Source: Streptomyces sp. SID8374
Lineage (GTDB): Bacteria; Actinomycetota; Actinomycetes; Streptomycetales; Streptomycetaceae
DNA length: 64,000 nucleotides
Direction of reading: 5' to 3'
Assembly: GCF_009865135.1 (NCBI RefSeq)
Contig: NZ_WWGH01000002.1
Coordinates: forward strand, 1,984,001-2,048,000
The position numbers and the translations under genes were made by a program. Below are positions 17,824 through 26,517 of the stretch, piece after piece (position 1 is the first letter of the stretch; every line of letters begins with the position of its first letter). The notes below the pieces were generated by a model, which saw nothing but the letters and a program-made list of their open reading frames with translations, made no database searches and had not been told where the DNA came from.

Positions 17824-18039
17824 TCAGGCGTTTTCGTCGAGGCGGAAGCCCACCTTCAGGCCGACTTGGTAGTGCGCGATTCGGCCATCCTCGATATGGC
17901 CGCGAACTTGGTTAATCTCGAACCAGTCGAGATTGTGCAACGTTTCCGCGGCTCTTGCGACGCCGTTCCGGATCGCCGCGTCGATGCCCTCCTCGGAGGT
18001 TCCTACGATTTCGGTGACCCGATAGGTGTGGTTGGACAT
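17824..18039 (-). CDS. Dodecin flavin-binding protein
   Basis: A 71-aa dodecin. The family forms hollow dodecamers that bind flavins and buffer FMN/FAD or riboflavin. The signature TYRVTEIVGTSEEGIDAAI at the N-terminus, the flavin-stacking Trp in NLDWFE, and the end HYQVGLKVGFRL are all present, and the length is standard. It is convergent with the HAD gene and divergent from the sugar-binding lipoprotein gene, with which it shares a 203-bp upstream region. Confidence 0.93.
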   Translation of the reverse strand: MSNHTYRVTEIVGTSEEGIDAAIRNGVARAAETLHNLDWFEINQVRGHIEDGRIAHYQVGLKVGFRLDENA

Positions 18040-18127
18040 GTTTTGTCTCCTCTCTGGTGACCACGGTGCCTCAATCCCGGGTGGAGCGCGAGGGGGCGAG
18101 TAGGGCGAATCGGGACGAGGGCACGCC

Positions 18128-18156
18128 TTGACCTACTCATTGGTCCATACCAAAAT
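18128..18156 (+). promoter_or_regulatory. Promoter with DasR-type (dre) operator
   Basis: The 16-mer ATTGGTCCATACCAAA at 18139-18154 contains the palindrome TTGGT-N4-ACCAA and resembles the dre consensus recognised by DasR, the GlcNAc-responsive repressor of Streptomyces. It sits between a candidate -35 TTGACC (18128-18133) and a weak -10 CAAAAT (18151-18156), so binding would block transcription of the downstream solute-binding protein gene. This assignment rests on consensus resemblance only. Confidence 0.6.
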
Positions 18157-18242
18157 TCAGCCAAACGCCCGTGCGAGCGCCGCCCGCAATCCCCCCACAC
18201 CGGGTCCTGATTTCGTCGTGCCGTTTCGCAGAAGGTGACCAC

Positions 18243-19496
18243 GTGAAGAACCGCATACTCGTCGGAGCCGTCGCGCTCGTTTCGTCCGTCACGCTCAGCG
18301 GATGTGGCTATTTCTCCGGTTCGGGTGGCGGAGACCGCACGGTGACGGTCTGGCTGATGAAGGACAGCGTCTCGGCGGGATTCCTGGAGAAGTTCACCAG
18401 CACGTACGAGAAGGAGAATCCCTCCGTCAAGCTGGAGTTCAAGATCCAGGAGTGGGGCGGCATCGGCCCCAAGGTCCTGGAAGCCCTGGAGAGCGACGAC
18501 GCCCCCGATGTGATCGAGGTCGGAAACACCCAGGTCGCGCAGTACGCGGAGAGCGGCAACCTGCGCGACCTCACCCTGGAGTCGATGCGCGACCTGGGCA
18601 GCGAGGACTGGCTGCCGGGCCTCGCCCAGCCCGGTCAGATCAGCGGCGTGCAGTACGGCATCCCCTGGTACGCGGCCAACCGCGTGGTGATCTACAACAA
18701 GGAGATCTTCAAGGCCGCGGGGGTGGACGACCTCCCCAAGACGCGCGCCGAGTGGATCGAGGACACCGAGAAGCTCAACACCCAGGGCAAGCAGGGTATT
18801 TATCTGGCCGGTCAGAACTGGTACGTGCTGGCCGGATTCATCTGGGACGAGGGCGGCGAACTCGCCGAAGGTGGCGGCGGTGACTGGCGCGGCACACTGG
18901 ACACCCCCGAGGCGCTCGCCGGAATGAACTTCTACAAGGAACTCCAGGCGCTCGGCGACGGGCCCATGGACTCCGACGAGGAGAAGCCCCCGCAGAACGA
19001 CGTATTCGCCGAGGGAGACGTCGCCCAGATCATCTCGCTCCCCGGAAGCGCCGCGCTCATCGAACAGCAGAACCCCGAACTCAAGGGAAAGCTCGGCTAC
19101 TTCCCCATTCCCGGCAAGACCGCCAAGGCCCCCGGCTCCGTCTTCACCGGCGGCTCGGACCTCATCGTGCCGAAGAAGGCCGACCAGCGCAGCGCCGGCA
19201 TTGCCGTCGTCAAGGCGCTGGCGAGCGAGAAGTGGCAGACCGAGCTGGCCCGCACCATGAGCTACGTCCCCAACAAGCCCCGGCTCGCCCATGTCGTCGA
19301 GGGCGAGGAGGGCACCGCCGCGATGGCCGAAGGGGCGAGCCAGGGCCGCGCCACGCCCAACTCCTCGCAGTGGGCCAAGGTCGAGGCGGAGAACCCGATC
19401 AAGCCGTACATGACGGCGGTGCTCACGGGCGCCGACCCGGCCGCCGAGGCGAAGAAGGCGTCGGAGCGCATCACGGCCATGCTCGCCGGCAGCTGA
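18243..19496 (+). CDS. DasA-like sugar-binding lipoprotein (ABC family 1)
   Basis: A 417-aa extracellular solute-binding protein. The GTG start follows GAAGGTG. A signal peptide of about 20 residues ends in the lipobox LSGC, so it is a membrane-anchored lipoprotein. The region VTVWLMKDS, the stretch PDVIEVGNTQVAQYAES and YGIPWYAANRVVIYNK resemble DasA, the chitobiose-binding component of DasABC in Streptomyces. No permease genes follow, so it must use permeases and an ATPase (MsiK in Streptomyces) encoded elsewhere. The dre-like site upstream agrees with aminosugar control. Chitobiose as substrate is inference. Confidence 0.85.
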   Translation: MKNRILVGAVALVSSVTLSGCGYFSGSGGGDRTVTVWLMKDSVSAGFLEKFTSTYEKENPSVKLEFKIQEWGGIGPKVLEALESDDAPDVIEVGNTQVAQYAESGNLRDLTLESMRDLGSEDWLPGLAQPGQISGVQYGIPWYAANRVVIYNKEIFKAAGVDDLPKTRAEWIEDTEKLNTQGKQGIYLAGQNWYVLAGFIWDEGGELAEGGGGDWRGTLDTPEALAGMNFYKELQALGDGPMDSDEEKPPQNDVFAEGDVAQIISLPGSAALIEQQNPELKGKLGYFPIPGKTAKAPGSVFTGGSDLIVPKKADQRSAGIAVVKALASEKWQTELARTMSYVPNKPRLAHVVEGEEGTAAMAEGASQGRATPNSSQWAKVEAENPIKPYMTAVLTGADPAAEAKKASERITAMLAGS

Positions 19497-19613
19497 CCGC
19501 GCCGCCGGTACTCCCGGACGGCAGGACGGCGTCCCTGGGGATTCAGCCGTCGCACATCCGCGCGCTCCACAGCGGACACGTCGAATCCAGCCGGTGACGG
19601 AAGAAGTAAGGGG

Positions 19614-19641
19614 CCGGGTCTTCGCACCCCGCGAAGCCCGG
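19614..19641 (+). terminator. Possible terminator after the sugar-binding protein gene
   Basis: An imperfect hairpin (CCGGGTCTTCGC paired with GCGAAGCCCGG, one bulge) in the 180-bp gap before olsB. Position and GC content fit an intrinsic terminator, but the stem is short. Confidence 0.45.
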
Positions 19642-19676
19642 CAGCCGCCCTAGCTGATCCGTCCCCGGAGACTGCC

Positions 19677-20486
19677 ATGACCGTGCTGCCCACCGCCCCG
19701 CCCGTCCCGGCCCGGGCCCCGGCCCCCGTCGCCCCCCGCACCCCGGAACCCGCCGCCTACCGGGTCTCCCTCGCCACCGGCCAGGAGGACGTCCGCGCCG
19801 CCCAGCGGCTGCGCCACCAGGTCTTCGCCGGTGAGCTCGGAGCCCGCCTCGAAGGGCCCGAACCCGGCCTCGACAGCGACGCGTTCGACGCGTACTGCGA
19901 CCACCTCCTGGTCCGCGAGACCGCCACGGACGAGGTCGTCGCCACCTACCGCCTCCTGCCGCCCGACCGGGCCCGGATAGCCGGACGGCTCTACGCGGAG
20001 AGCGAGTTCGACCTCAGCCGCCTCGCTCCCATCCGCGACGACCTCGTCGAGGTCGGCCGCTCCTGCGTCCACCCCGCCCACCGCGACGGCGCCGTCATCG
20101 CCCTCGTCTGGGCCGGACTCGCCCGCTACATGCAGCGCTCGGGCCACACCTGGCTGGCGGGCTGCTGCTCCCTGCCCCTGGCCGACGGCGGCACCCTCGC
20201 CGCCCGCAGCTGGAACACCGTACGCACCGCGCACCTGGCCCCCGAGGAGCACTGGGTCACCCCGCACCGCCTCTGGGACTCCTCCGCCCACCCCGACGCG
20301 GGCCCCGGCTCCCGGGCCGACCTGCCGCCCCTGCTCCGCGGCTATCTGCGGCTCGGCGCCTGGGTCTGCGGAGCTCCGGCGTACGACCCCGAGTTCAACG
20401 TCGCCGACCTGTACGTCCTGCTCTCGCTGCGCCGCACCGACCCGCGCTACCTGCGCCACTTCCTCTCGCTCGTCCCGCAGGCATGA
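19677..20486 (+). CDS. olsB: OlsB-like ornithine N-acyltransferase (GNAT)
   Basis: A 269-aa GNAT-fold acyltransferase. OlsB enzymes transfer a 3-hydroxyacyl chain from ACP to the alpha-amine of ornithine, making lyso-ornithine lipid. The family pattern is visible: RLRHQVFAGELGA near residue 42, YCDHLLVRE, VATYRLLPP, EVGRSCVHPAHRDG and a closing PEFNVADLYVLL stretch. Its stop overlaps the ATG of a PlsC-type acyltransferase by four bases; this OlsB-OlsA order is the basis of the ornithine-lipid assignment. The first 28 residues are Pro/Ala-rich and outside the domain. Confidence 0.82.
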   Translation: MTVLPTAPPVPARAPAPVAPRTPEPAAYRVSLATGQEDVRAAQRLRHQVFAGELGARLEGPEPGLDSDAFDAYCDHLLVRETATDEVVATYRLLPPDRARIAGRLYAESEFDLSRLAPIRDDLVEVGRSCVHPAHRDGAVIALVWAGLARYMQRSGHTWLAGCCSLPLADGGTLAARSWNTVRTAHLAPEEHWVTPHRLWDSSAHPDAGPGSRADLPPLLRGYLRLGAWVCGAPAYDPEFNVADLYVLLSLRRTDPRYLRHFLSLVPQA

Positions 20487-21412
20487 GCACCCTTCGTACC
20501 GGAGGTGTGAGCGCCTGGCTCCCTGTCGCGCCCTGCACCCCGCAGACCTGCGCGCGCCACGCCGGGGCGGTCCGGGCCGCGCTGCCCGCCGTCCTGCGCC
20601 TGCTGGCCGGCTGTGCGTGGACGCTGCTGGGCGTGGCCTGCGCGCTGCCGGTCCGGCTGCTCCCGGCGGCTGTGCGGACGCGGCTGGTACGGCGCTGGGC
20701 GCGGGGCGTACCGCGTGCCTTCGGCGTACGGGTGACGGTCCCGGCGCAACCGTACGCCCCGGGCCCCGGTGGCGAGCTGGTCGTCGCCAACCACATCTCC
20801 TGGCTGGACATCCCGCTCGTCGCCGCCGTACTGCCGGGCCGGATGCTCGCCAAGAGCGAGGTCGGGCGCTGGCCGCTGCTGGGACGGCTCGCCGGGCTCG
20901 GCGGCACGCTGTTCATCGACCGGGACCGGCTGCGCGCGCTGCCGGGGGCCGTGGGCACGGTCGCCGATGCCCTGCGCTCCGGCTCCCGCGTCGTGGCCTT
21001 CCCCGAGGGCAGCACCTGGTGCGGGCGGGGGAGCGGCGGGGTGTTCCGGCCGGCCGTGTTCCAGGCGGCGATCGACGCGGAGGCCTCCGTACGGCCGGTC
21101 CGCATCACCTACCGTCCGGCGGGCGCGGTCGCGTTCGTCGGGGACGACCCGCTCGCCGCCTCCCTGTGGCGGGTGGTGCGGGCGGCCGGGCTCACCGCGC
21201 GGGTCGAGATCCTCGCCCCGATCCCGGCGGGCGAGCACGCGGGGATCTCCGCGAGCGGTGAGCCCGGCCGCCGTGCACTGGCGCGTACGGCCGGAGCCGC
21301 CGTCGCCGGTACGGACCGGACGACGACGGCTCCCCGAGCGACGCAGGCAGTGGCTCAGACCGCCGTGGCCAGCGACAGGGCGAACCGCCCCGCCGCATCC
21401 GTCCACCACTGA
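20483..21412 (+). CDS. olsA: PlsC/OlsA-type O-acyltransferase
   Basis: A 309-aa membrane-associated acyltransferase of the lysophosphatidate acyltransferase family. The catalytic H-x4-D motif is NHISWLD, and the acceptor-site motif FPEGSTWCG follows about 80 residues later. A hydrophobic segment around residues 37-55 probably anchors it. In partnership with the overlapping OlsB it should esterify lyso-ornithine lipid to ornithine lipid; alone it could equally be a phospholipid enzyme. The last 58 bases are also the antisense end of egtD, an unusually long convergent coding overlap, and the C-terminal tail of about 50 residues is low-complexity. Confidence 0.8.
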   Translation: MSTLRTGGVSAWLPVAPCTPQTCARHAGAVRAALPAVLRLLAGCAWTLLGVACALPVRLLPAAVRTRLVRRWARGVPRAFGVRVTVPAQPYAPGPGGELVVANHISWLDIPLVAAVLPGRMLAKSEVGRWPLLGRLAGLGGTLFIDRDRLRALPGAVGTVADALRSGSRVVAFPEGSTWCGRGSGGVFRPAVFQAAIDAEASVRPVRITYRPAGAVAFVGDDPLAASLWRVVRAAGLTARVEILAPIPAGEHAGISASGEPGRRALARTAGAAVAGTDRTTTAPRATQAVAQTAVASDRANRPAASVHH

Positions 21413-22317
21413 GCGAGCTGGAGTCCGGCCGCCGCCAGCTCCTCGCGTACGTCCTCCTGGCGGAACTTGGCCGACACCTCCGTCCGCAGCTCCTCACCGG
21501 CCTCGAACGGCACCACCAGGTCCAGCTCCCGGATCTTCACGGTCAACGCGCGGCGGGCGCGCAGCCGCATCTCGATCCAGCGCTGCTCCGGGTTCCAGAC
21601 CGCGACATGCTCGAAGTCCTCCAGCGGGAAGTCCGCGCCCAGCTCCCGGTTGACGACGTTCAGCACGTTCTTGTTGAAGGCCGCCGTCACCCCCGACGCG
21701 TCGTCGTACGCCGCGACCAGCGTCTCCTCGTCCTTCACCAGGTCCGTGCCCAGTAGCAGCGCGTCACCGGGGGAGAGGAGCGAGCGCACCGAGTGCAGGA
21801 ACCCGGCCCGCTCCTCGGGAAGCAGATTGCCGATCGTGCCGCCGAGGAAGGCCACCAGCCGGGGCCCCGGTGTGCCGGGCAGCGCAAGCCCGCCGGTGAA
21901 GTCGGCGATCAGGGCGTGCACCGAGAGCCCGGGGTGCTCGGCGAGCAGCGCCTCGGCCGCCCCCGTCAGCGCGCTCTCGCTCACGTCGACGGGGACGTAA
22001 CTCTCCAGCCCGCTCAGGGCGTCCAGCAGATGGCGGGTCTTCTCCGAGGAGCCCGAGCCCAACTCGATCACGGTCCGGGCCCCCGAGACGGCGGCGATCT
22101 CCTCGGAGCGCTCCTCCAGGATCTCCCGCTCCGCGCGGGTCGGGTAGTACTCGGGCAGCCGGGTGATCTCCTCGAACAGCTCGCTGCCGCGCGCGTCGTA
22201 GAACCATTTGGGCGGCAGCGTCTTCGGGTGCCGGGTCAGCCCGCTCAGGACATCGGCGCGCAGCGCCGCGTCCGTCGCGTCCTCCGGCAGGGTGCGGGTC
22301 AGCAGGAAAGGGCTCAC
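21355..22317 (-). CDS. egtD: Histidine N-alpha-methyltransferase (ergothioneine)
   Basis: A 320-aa SAM-dependent enzyme that trimethylates histidine to hercynine, the first step of ergothioneine synthesis. The family region PPKWFYDARGSELFEEIT is at the N-terminus, the SAM motif is VIELGSGSSEKT, and LVAFLGGTIGNL and AFNKNVLNVVNREL follow, all typical of EgtD. The GTG start overlaps the egtC stop (GTGA). It is the last gene of the egtABCD operon. Its 3' end overlaps the convergent olsA gene. Confidence 0.96.
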   Translation of the reverse strand: MSPFLLTRTLPEDATDAALRADVLSGLTRHPKTLPPKWFYDARGSELFEEITRLPEYYPTRAEREILEERSEEIAAVSGARTVIELGSGSSEKTRHLLDALSGLESYVPVDVSESALTGAAEALLAEHPGLSVHALIADFTGGLALPGTPGPRLVAFLGGTIGNLLPEERAGFLHSVRSLLSPGDALLLGTDLVKDEETLVAAYDDASGVTAAFNKNVLNVVNRELGADFPLEDFEHVAVWNPEQRWIEMRLRARRALTVKIRELDLVVPFEAGEELRTEVSAKFRQEDVREELAAAGLQLAQWWTDAAGRFALSLATAV

Positions 22318-23069
22318 GCGGCGGGCTCCTTGAGCGGTGTGGGGGTGATCTCGGCGGAGGTCGCGACCAGCAGAGTGCGGTCGGGGACCTCGCGCCAGCG
22401 GGGGTCGTCGTCGTACGGCTCCGAGGCCACGACGGTCGACCGGCCCGGGTCGTGGAGGTGCCAGAGGGAGTCGCCCCAGGCGGTGGCCACGATGGCGGTG
22501 CCGTCCGTGACCAGCAGATTGAGGCGGGAGCCGGGGGCCGCCTCGGCCACCTCCCGGACGGTCTCCGCGACCGCCGTCGCCGGCTCGTCCCCCGCCGCGA
22601 CGCGGTGCAGGATCAGCGCCCAGACCAGCGCGGAGTCGTTGCGGGCGGCCAGGGACAGCAGCTCCTGCGCGGGCAGGGCGGCGGCCGGACCCGCGAGGGA
22701 GCCCGGCCAGCCCGGCACCGCGCCGTTGTGGCTGAAGAGCAGCCGCCCGGCGGCGTACGGCGCGGCCGCGGCCTCCCCGTCCGCACCCGCCTCGGTGGCG
22801 TCCCGTACGGCGGCGAGCAACGCGGTGGTCCGCACCACCCGGGCCAGATCGGTGAAGGTCTGGTCGTGCCAGATCGGCCCCTGGCGCCGGTAGCGCCCGG
22901 GCACCGGGTCGCCGTCCGCGTACCAGCCGACGCCGAAGCCGTCCGCGTTGACCGTCCCGTACCGCTGGCGGCGCGGTGCCCAGGACTGGCGCAGCAGGGA
23001 GTGCGGCGGCGCGGAGAGCACGGTCCCGAGGGCCACCGGATCGCCCACATAGGCGATATGACGGCACAT
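22314..23069 (-). CDS. egtC: Class II glutamine amidotransferase-type hydrolase
   Basis: A 251-aa Ntn-type amidohydrolase that removes the glutamyl group from the sulfoxide intermediate in ergothioneine synthesis. The catalytic Cys2 follows the initiator Met (MCRHIAY). The glutaminase pattern NADGFGVGWYADG and the FSHNGAVPGW stretch confirm the fold. The ATG overlaps the egtB stop by one base. Third gene of the operon. Confidence 0.95.
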   Translation of the reverse strand: MCRHIAYVGDPVALGTVLSAPPHSLLRQSWAPRRQRYGTVNADGFGVGWYADGDPVPGRYRRQGPIWHDQTFTDLARVVRTTALLAAVRDATEAGADGEAAAAPYAAGRLLFSHNGAVPGWPGSLAGPAAALPAQELLSLAARNDSALVWALILHRVAAGDEPATAVAETVREVAEAAPGSRLNLLVTDGTAIVATAWGDSLWHLHDPGRSTVVASEPYDDDPRWREVPDRTLLVATSAEITPTPLKEPAA

Positions 23070-24436
23070 CAGGCGTCCCTCGCGGTGCGGAACCCGGAGA
23101 AGATCTGCCGCCGCACCGGCAGGTCCCAGTTGCGGAACGTGCCCCGGCAGGCGACCTGGTCCACGGCGAACGAACCGCCGCGCAGCACCTTGTGGCCGGG
23201 GCCGAAGAACACCTCCGAATACTCCCGGTAGGGGAACGCCACGAACCCCGGGTAGGGCAGGAAGTCGCTGGAGGTCCACTCCCACACGTCCCCGATCAGC
23301 TGGCCCGCACCGGACGGTGCCCGGCCCGCCGGATACGCCCCGGCCCGCGCCGGACGCAGATGGCGCTGGCCCAGGTTGGCCTGCCCGGGTGTCGGGTCCG
23401 TGTCGCCCCAGGGGTAGCGCAGCGAACGCCCGGTGGCCGGGTCGTGCCGGGCGGCCTTCTCCCACTCGGCCTCGGTGGGCAGCCGCCGCCCCGCCCAGCG
23501 CGCGTACGCGTCCGCCTCGTACCAGCTGACGTGCAGCACCGGCTCGTCCTCCGGCACCGGCTCGGTCACCCCGAACCGGCGGCGCAGCCACTGCCCGGCG
23601 TCCCGGTGCCAGAACAGCGGTGCGGTCAGGCCGTGTTCGCGGATCAGGTCCCAGCCCTCGGGCGCCCACCAGCGGGGGTCGGTGTACCCGCCGTCCTCGA
23701 TGAACCGGCGGTACGCCCCGCAGGTGACGGGGGCGGTGTCCAGGTGGAACGCGGCCACCTCCCGCCGGTGCGCGGGCCGTTCGTTGTCCAGGGCCCACGG
23801 CTCGGCGGAGGTCCCCATGGTGAACGGGCCCGCCGGGACGAGGACTTCGTCGGGCAGCGCGTCGGCGTCGGTGGGTGCGGGCGGCGCCGGTGCCGTCAGC
23901 GCGACCGGGCCCGTCCGCAGCTGATGGGTGATCAGCATGGTCTCGTCGTGCTGCTGTTCGTGCTGGGCGATCATCCCGAAGGCGAATCCGGCCCGCTCCA
24001 GCGGACGGCCCCCTTCGTGCAGCGGGGCGCCCTCCAGGATGTCCAGGGCCCTGCCCCGTACATCGGAGGCGTACGTCCGTGCCTCGGCGGGCGCCAGCAG
24101 CGGCAGCGAGGGCCGGGCCGCGCGGGGGTGCTCGAAGGCGTCGTACAGCCCGTCTATCTCGGGGCGCAGCGCCTCCCGTCCGCCCACGGCGCGGAGCAGC
24201 CACTGCTCCTCCTGGTTGCCGATGTGGGCCAGGTCCCAGACGAGCGGGGACATCAAGGGGGAGTGCTGGGCGGTGAGTTCACCGTCGTCGACGCTGTCGG
24301 TGAGGGTGGCGGTCCGCGCGCGGGCGGTCAGCAGCGCGTCCAGGGCGCGCTGCCGCAGCGCCTCGGGGTCATGGCTGCCGGGGCCCGGCGGGAAGCCGTC
24401 CGTGGCGATGGCGGAGGGGGCGCGGTCGTCGGTCAT
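23069..24436 (-). CDS. egtB: Hercynine oxygenase
   Basis: A 455-aa non-heme iron enzyme that joins hercynine to gamma-glutamylcysteine with oxygen, forming the C-S bond of ergothioneine. The N-terminal DinB-like domain carries the iron motif HEQQHDE (HX3HXE). The C-terminal domain is of the formylglycine-generating/sulfatase-modifying type, with GPFTMGTSAEPWALDNERP, RLPTEAEWEKAAR, DVWEWTSSDF and VLRGGSF. The ATG overlaps the egtA stop by four bases. Confidence 0.96.
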   Translation of the reverse strand: MTDDRAPSAIATDGFPPGPGSHDPEALRQRALDALLTARARTATLTDSVDDGELTAQHSPLMSPLVWDLAHIGNQEEQWLLRAVGGREALRPEIDGLYDAFEHPRAARPSLPLLAPAEARTYASDVRGRALDILEGAPLHEGGRPLERAGFAFGMIAQHEQQHDETMLITHQLRTGPVALTAPAPPAPTDADALPDEVLVPAGPFTMGTSAEPWALDNERPAHRREVAAFHLDTAPVTCGAYRRFIEDGGYTDPRWWAPEGWDLIREHGLTAPLFWHRDAGQWLRRRFGVTEPVPEDEPVLHVSWYEADAYARWAGRRLPTEAEWEKAARHDPATGRSLRYPWGDTDPTPGQANLGQRHLRPARAGAYPAGRAPSGAGQLIGDVWEWTSSDFLPYPGFVAFPYREYSEVFFGPGHKVLRGGSFAVDQVACRGTFRNWDLPVRRQIFSGFRTARDA

Positions 24437-25782
24437 GCTGAGGCCACCCTTCCGGTGTGCGGCCCGGCTGCGGGCCCGTCCGCGGTCCCCCTCGGCCGGC
24501 CCAGGCGGGCGAGGGCACCCGGTTCGAGCAGATCGTCGGCCGGACATCGGCCCCGGGCCGCATACCGGTCGTTGAAGGCCGCCACGGTGTCCGTCACGGC
24601 CTTGCTCGCCCCCATCCGGTCCAGGGCGGTCAGCGCCGTGTCGAAGCAGACGGTGGCCGCCGCCCGCAGCTCCGGATCGGCCAGGCCCTCGCGGGCGGCC
24701 GTCGTCCACAGCGGGTTGCGCGGCGAGGGGTCGGACCCCGCCCACTCGGCCAGGGGCTTCACGGTGCGGTACACGGTCTCGGCGGCCTCCGGGTCGTCGA
24801 ACAGGGCGGTGGCGACGGCGAGCGGCACCAGCCACCCGTCCGCGCCGCTCTGCGCGTCGATCATGCGCAGTTCGAGGTGCCCGCGCGGCCGGACCGGCGG
24901 GAAGAGGGTGGTGATGTGGTAGTCGAGATCGGCCCGGACCGGCGGGCGGGGCGCGCCGGTGCGGATCCACTCCCGGAAGGTGAGGCCCTCCGGCACGTCC
25001 CAGGGGCCCTCCTCGCGGCGGACGCACATCACGGTCGTGTCCAGGACGTGCGCGGCCCACGCCTCACGCGGCGGCAGCCCGCCGCCCGGCGCCAGCGTCC
25101 GTACCGGGTCGAGATCGGCCCACAGGGCCTGCCGGGTGGACTTCCAGCCGGTCGGGCGGCCCTGCTGGAACGGCGAATTGGCGAACGCGGCCACCAGGAC
25201 GGCCCCGAGCAGATGGGTGAGCTGCCAGCGCCGCCCGTAACCGAGCGGCCCCGGCTCCTCCTCGCCCGCGTCCAGGCAGACCTGCACGGAGGCGGAGGTG
25301 CACATCATCGCCCGCCCGGCCGGTCCCGCCCGGTCCAGGGCCGCCTCCATCGCGTCGTACCGCGGCTCGCGCAGCCTGCGGTGCGGCGTCTGCCACGGGT
25401 CCACACCGAGCCCGGCCGGTGCCAGCCCGGACAGGCCGAGCGAACCGCGGACGGCGGCCAGATCCGCCGCGGTCGTCTCGATGCACTCCATCAGGGAGCC
25501 GGCCGGCTGGGAGCTGAGCTCCAGCTGCCCACCCGGCTCGAACGTCAGTGCGGCGCTCAGCGGCAGCTCGCGGAGGGCCGCGACCGCGTCGTCCAGCCGC
25601 TCCTGGGCGACCGGAACAGCGGGATTCTCCTGGTCATGGATGAGCCATTCGAGTTCCACCCCCACGATGCGAGGGGGACCCGTCTTGAAACATATGCCGC
25701 GCAGTAAATCCTGGGCCGCACCCTCGTCGAGGGTGGCGTGGTCCGGGTGTGCGCCGGGGCCGCCAGGTGTGTCCGAGGACAT
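24433..25782 (-). CDS. egtA: Glutamate-cysteine ligase
   Basis: A 449-aa ligase of the GCS2/plant-type GshA family that makes gamma-glutamylcysteine for EgtB. Seen are the N-terminal GVELEWLIHD, GQLELSSQP, MCTSASVQVCLD, FANSPFQQG and the HLELRMIDAQ segment, all active-site regions of the family. It is the promoter-proximal gene of egtABCD. The ATG at 25782 has a strong AAGGAGG ahead of it. The 148-bp region upstream (25783-25930) holds the operon promoter; no specific site was recognised. Confidence 0.95.
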   Translation of the reverse strand: MSSDTPGGPGAHPDHATLDEGAAQDLLRGICFKTGPPRIVGVELEWLIHDQENPAVPVAQERLDDAVAALRELPLSAALTFEPGGQLELSSQPAGSLMECIETTAADLAAVRGSLGLSGLAPAGLGVDPWQTPHRRLREPRYDAMEAALDRAGPAGRAMMCTSASVQVCLDAGEEEPGPLGYGRRWQLTHLLGAVLVAAFANSPFQQGRPTGWKSTRQALWADLDPVRTLAPGGGLPPREAWAAHVLDTTVMCVRREEGPWDVPEGLTFREWIRTGAPRPPVRADLDYHITTLFPPVRPRGHLELRMIDAQSGADGWLVPLAVATALFDDPEAAETVYRTVKPLAEWAGSDPSPRNPLWTTAAREGLADPELRAAATVCFDTALTALDRMGASKAVTDTVAAFNDRYAARGRCPADDLLEPGALARLGRPRGTADGPAAGPHTGRVASA

Positions 25783-25930
25783 GAGGCGCCTCCTTCTCAG
25801 TTGCGTACCTACCACCCAAACCCGTACCCCGGGATCGCACAAGAGTGCCCCCGAGCCACCGGAAAAGCGGTCGCCGCCGCACCGCTCCGGAACCAGCATG
25901 CGCCGTTGGCGCACCACCGGCGAGCGGCGG

Positions 25931-26398
25931 TCAGCCCCAGCCGTACCGTTCCCGCAGCCGCCCGGTGACCGAATCGAACCGCTCCCGGTCCAGCGCGCAC
26001 GCCTCGCGCCGCATCCCGTCCTCGTGGACCCGCAGCACCCGGTCCAGGTCGACCCAGGACGGCCGGCCGGAGCTGTCCCAGGGGCCGGCGCCCAGCGCCA
26101 CCCACTCGTGGTCCATGTCGTGCTGCTTGCTGGAGAGCTGGACGGCGAGCAGCGTGCCTGCCGCCTCCCGGGCGACGACGAGCACCGGCCGGTCCTTGCC
26201 GCGCCCGTCGTTCTCCTCGAACGGCACCCAGGTCCAGACGATCTCGCCCGGATCGGGGTCGCCGTCGCGGTCGGGCGCGTACGAGGTGCGGACCGGGCCG
26301 ACCTGTCGCGGATCGGCCTGGACGGTCGCGGTCGGACCGGTGCTGCCAGGAGGTACGGGCGGGGCGTCGGTGCGCTGTGCGCTGTGGTGGAACGTCAT
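25931..26398 (-). CDS. PemK/MazF-like protein
   Basis: A 155-aa protein with a PemK/MazF-type fold in its second half: PGEIVWTWVPFEEND, then RGKDRPVLVVAREAAGTLLAVQLSSK. Classical members are mRNA endoribonucleases in toxin-antitoxin pairs. No small antitoxin gene lies on either side; the neighbours are egtA and a divergent LacI regulator. It could be a solitary, perhaps non-toxic, family member as is common in Streptomyces. An ATG ten codons earlier is possible; MTFHHSAQ was preferred because it leaves room for a promoter. Confidence 0.7.
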   Translation of the reverse strand: MTFHHSAQRTDAPPVPPGSTGPTATVQADPRQVGPVRTSYAPDRDGDPDPGEIVWTWVPFEENDGRGKDRPVLVVAREAAGTLLAVQLSSKQHDMDHEWVALGAGPWDSSGRPSWVDLDRVLRVHEDGMRREACALDRERFDSVTGRLRERYGWG

Positions 26399-26517
26399 CG
26401 CAACACCGTAGGACCTGCACGCCGCCATCCCGGGAGCGGGTCCGCCGAACGGGGGCCGCGGCGAGGCGCACCCGGGGCGCGGACCGGCCCGGCGGATCTG
26501 GAAGACTGCCGCACGCC

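Noticed and set aside
18243..21412. Sugar ABC transporter operon around the binding protein
   Set aside because: The downstream genes are OlsB- and OlsA-type acyltransferases; no permease or ATPase gene is nearby.
25931..26517. Complete toxin-antitoxin module
   Set aside because: No antitoxin-like gene precedes or follows the PemK/MazF-like gene; the only neighbour upstream is the divergent LacI gene.
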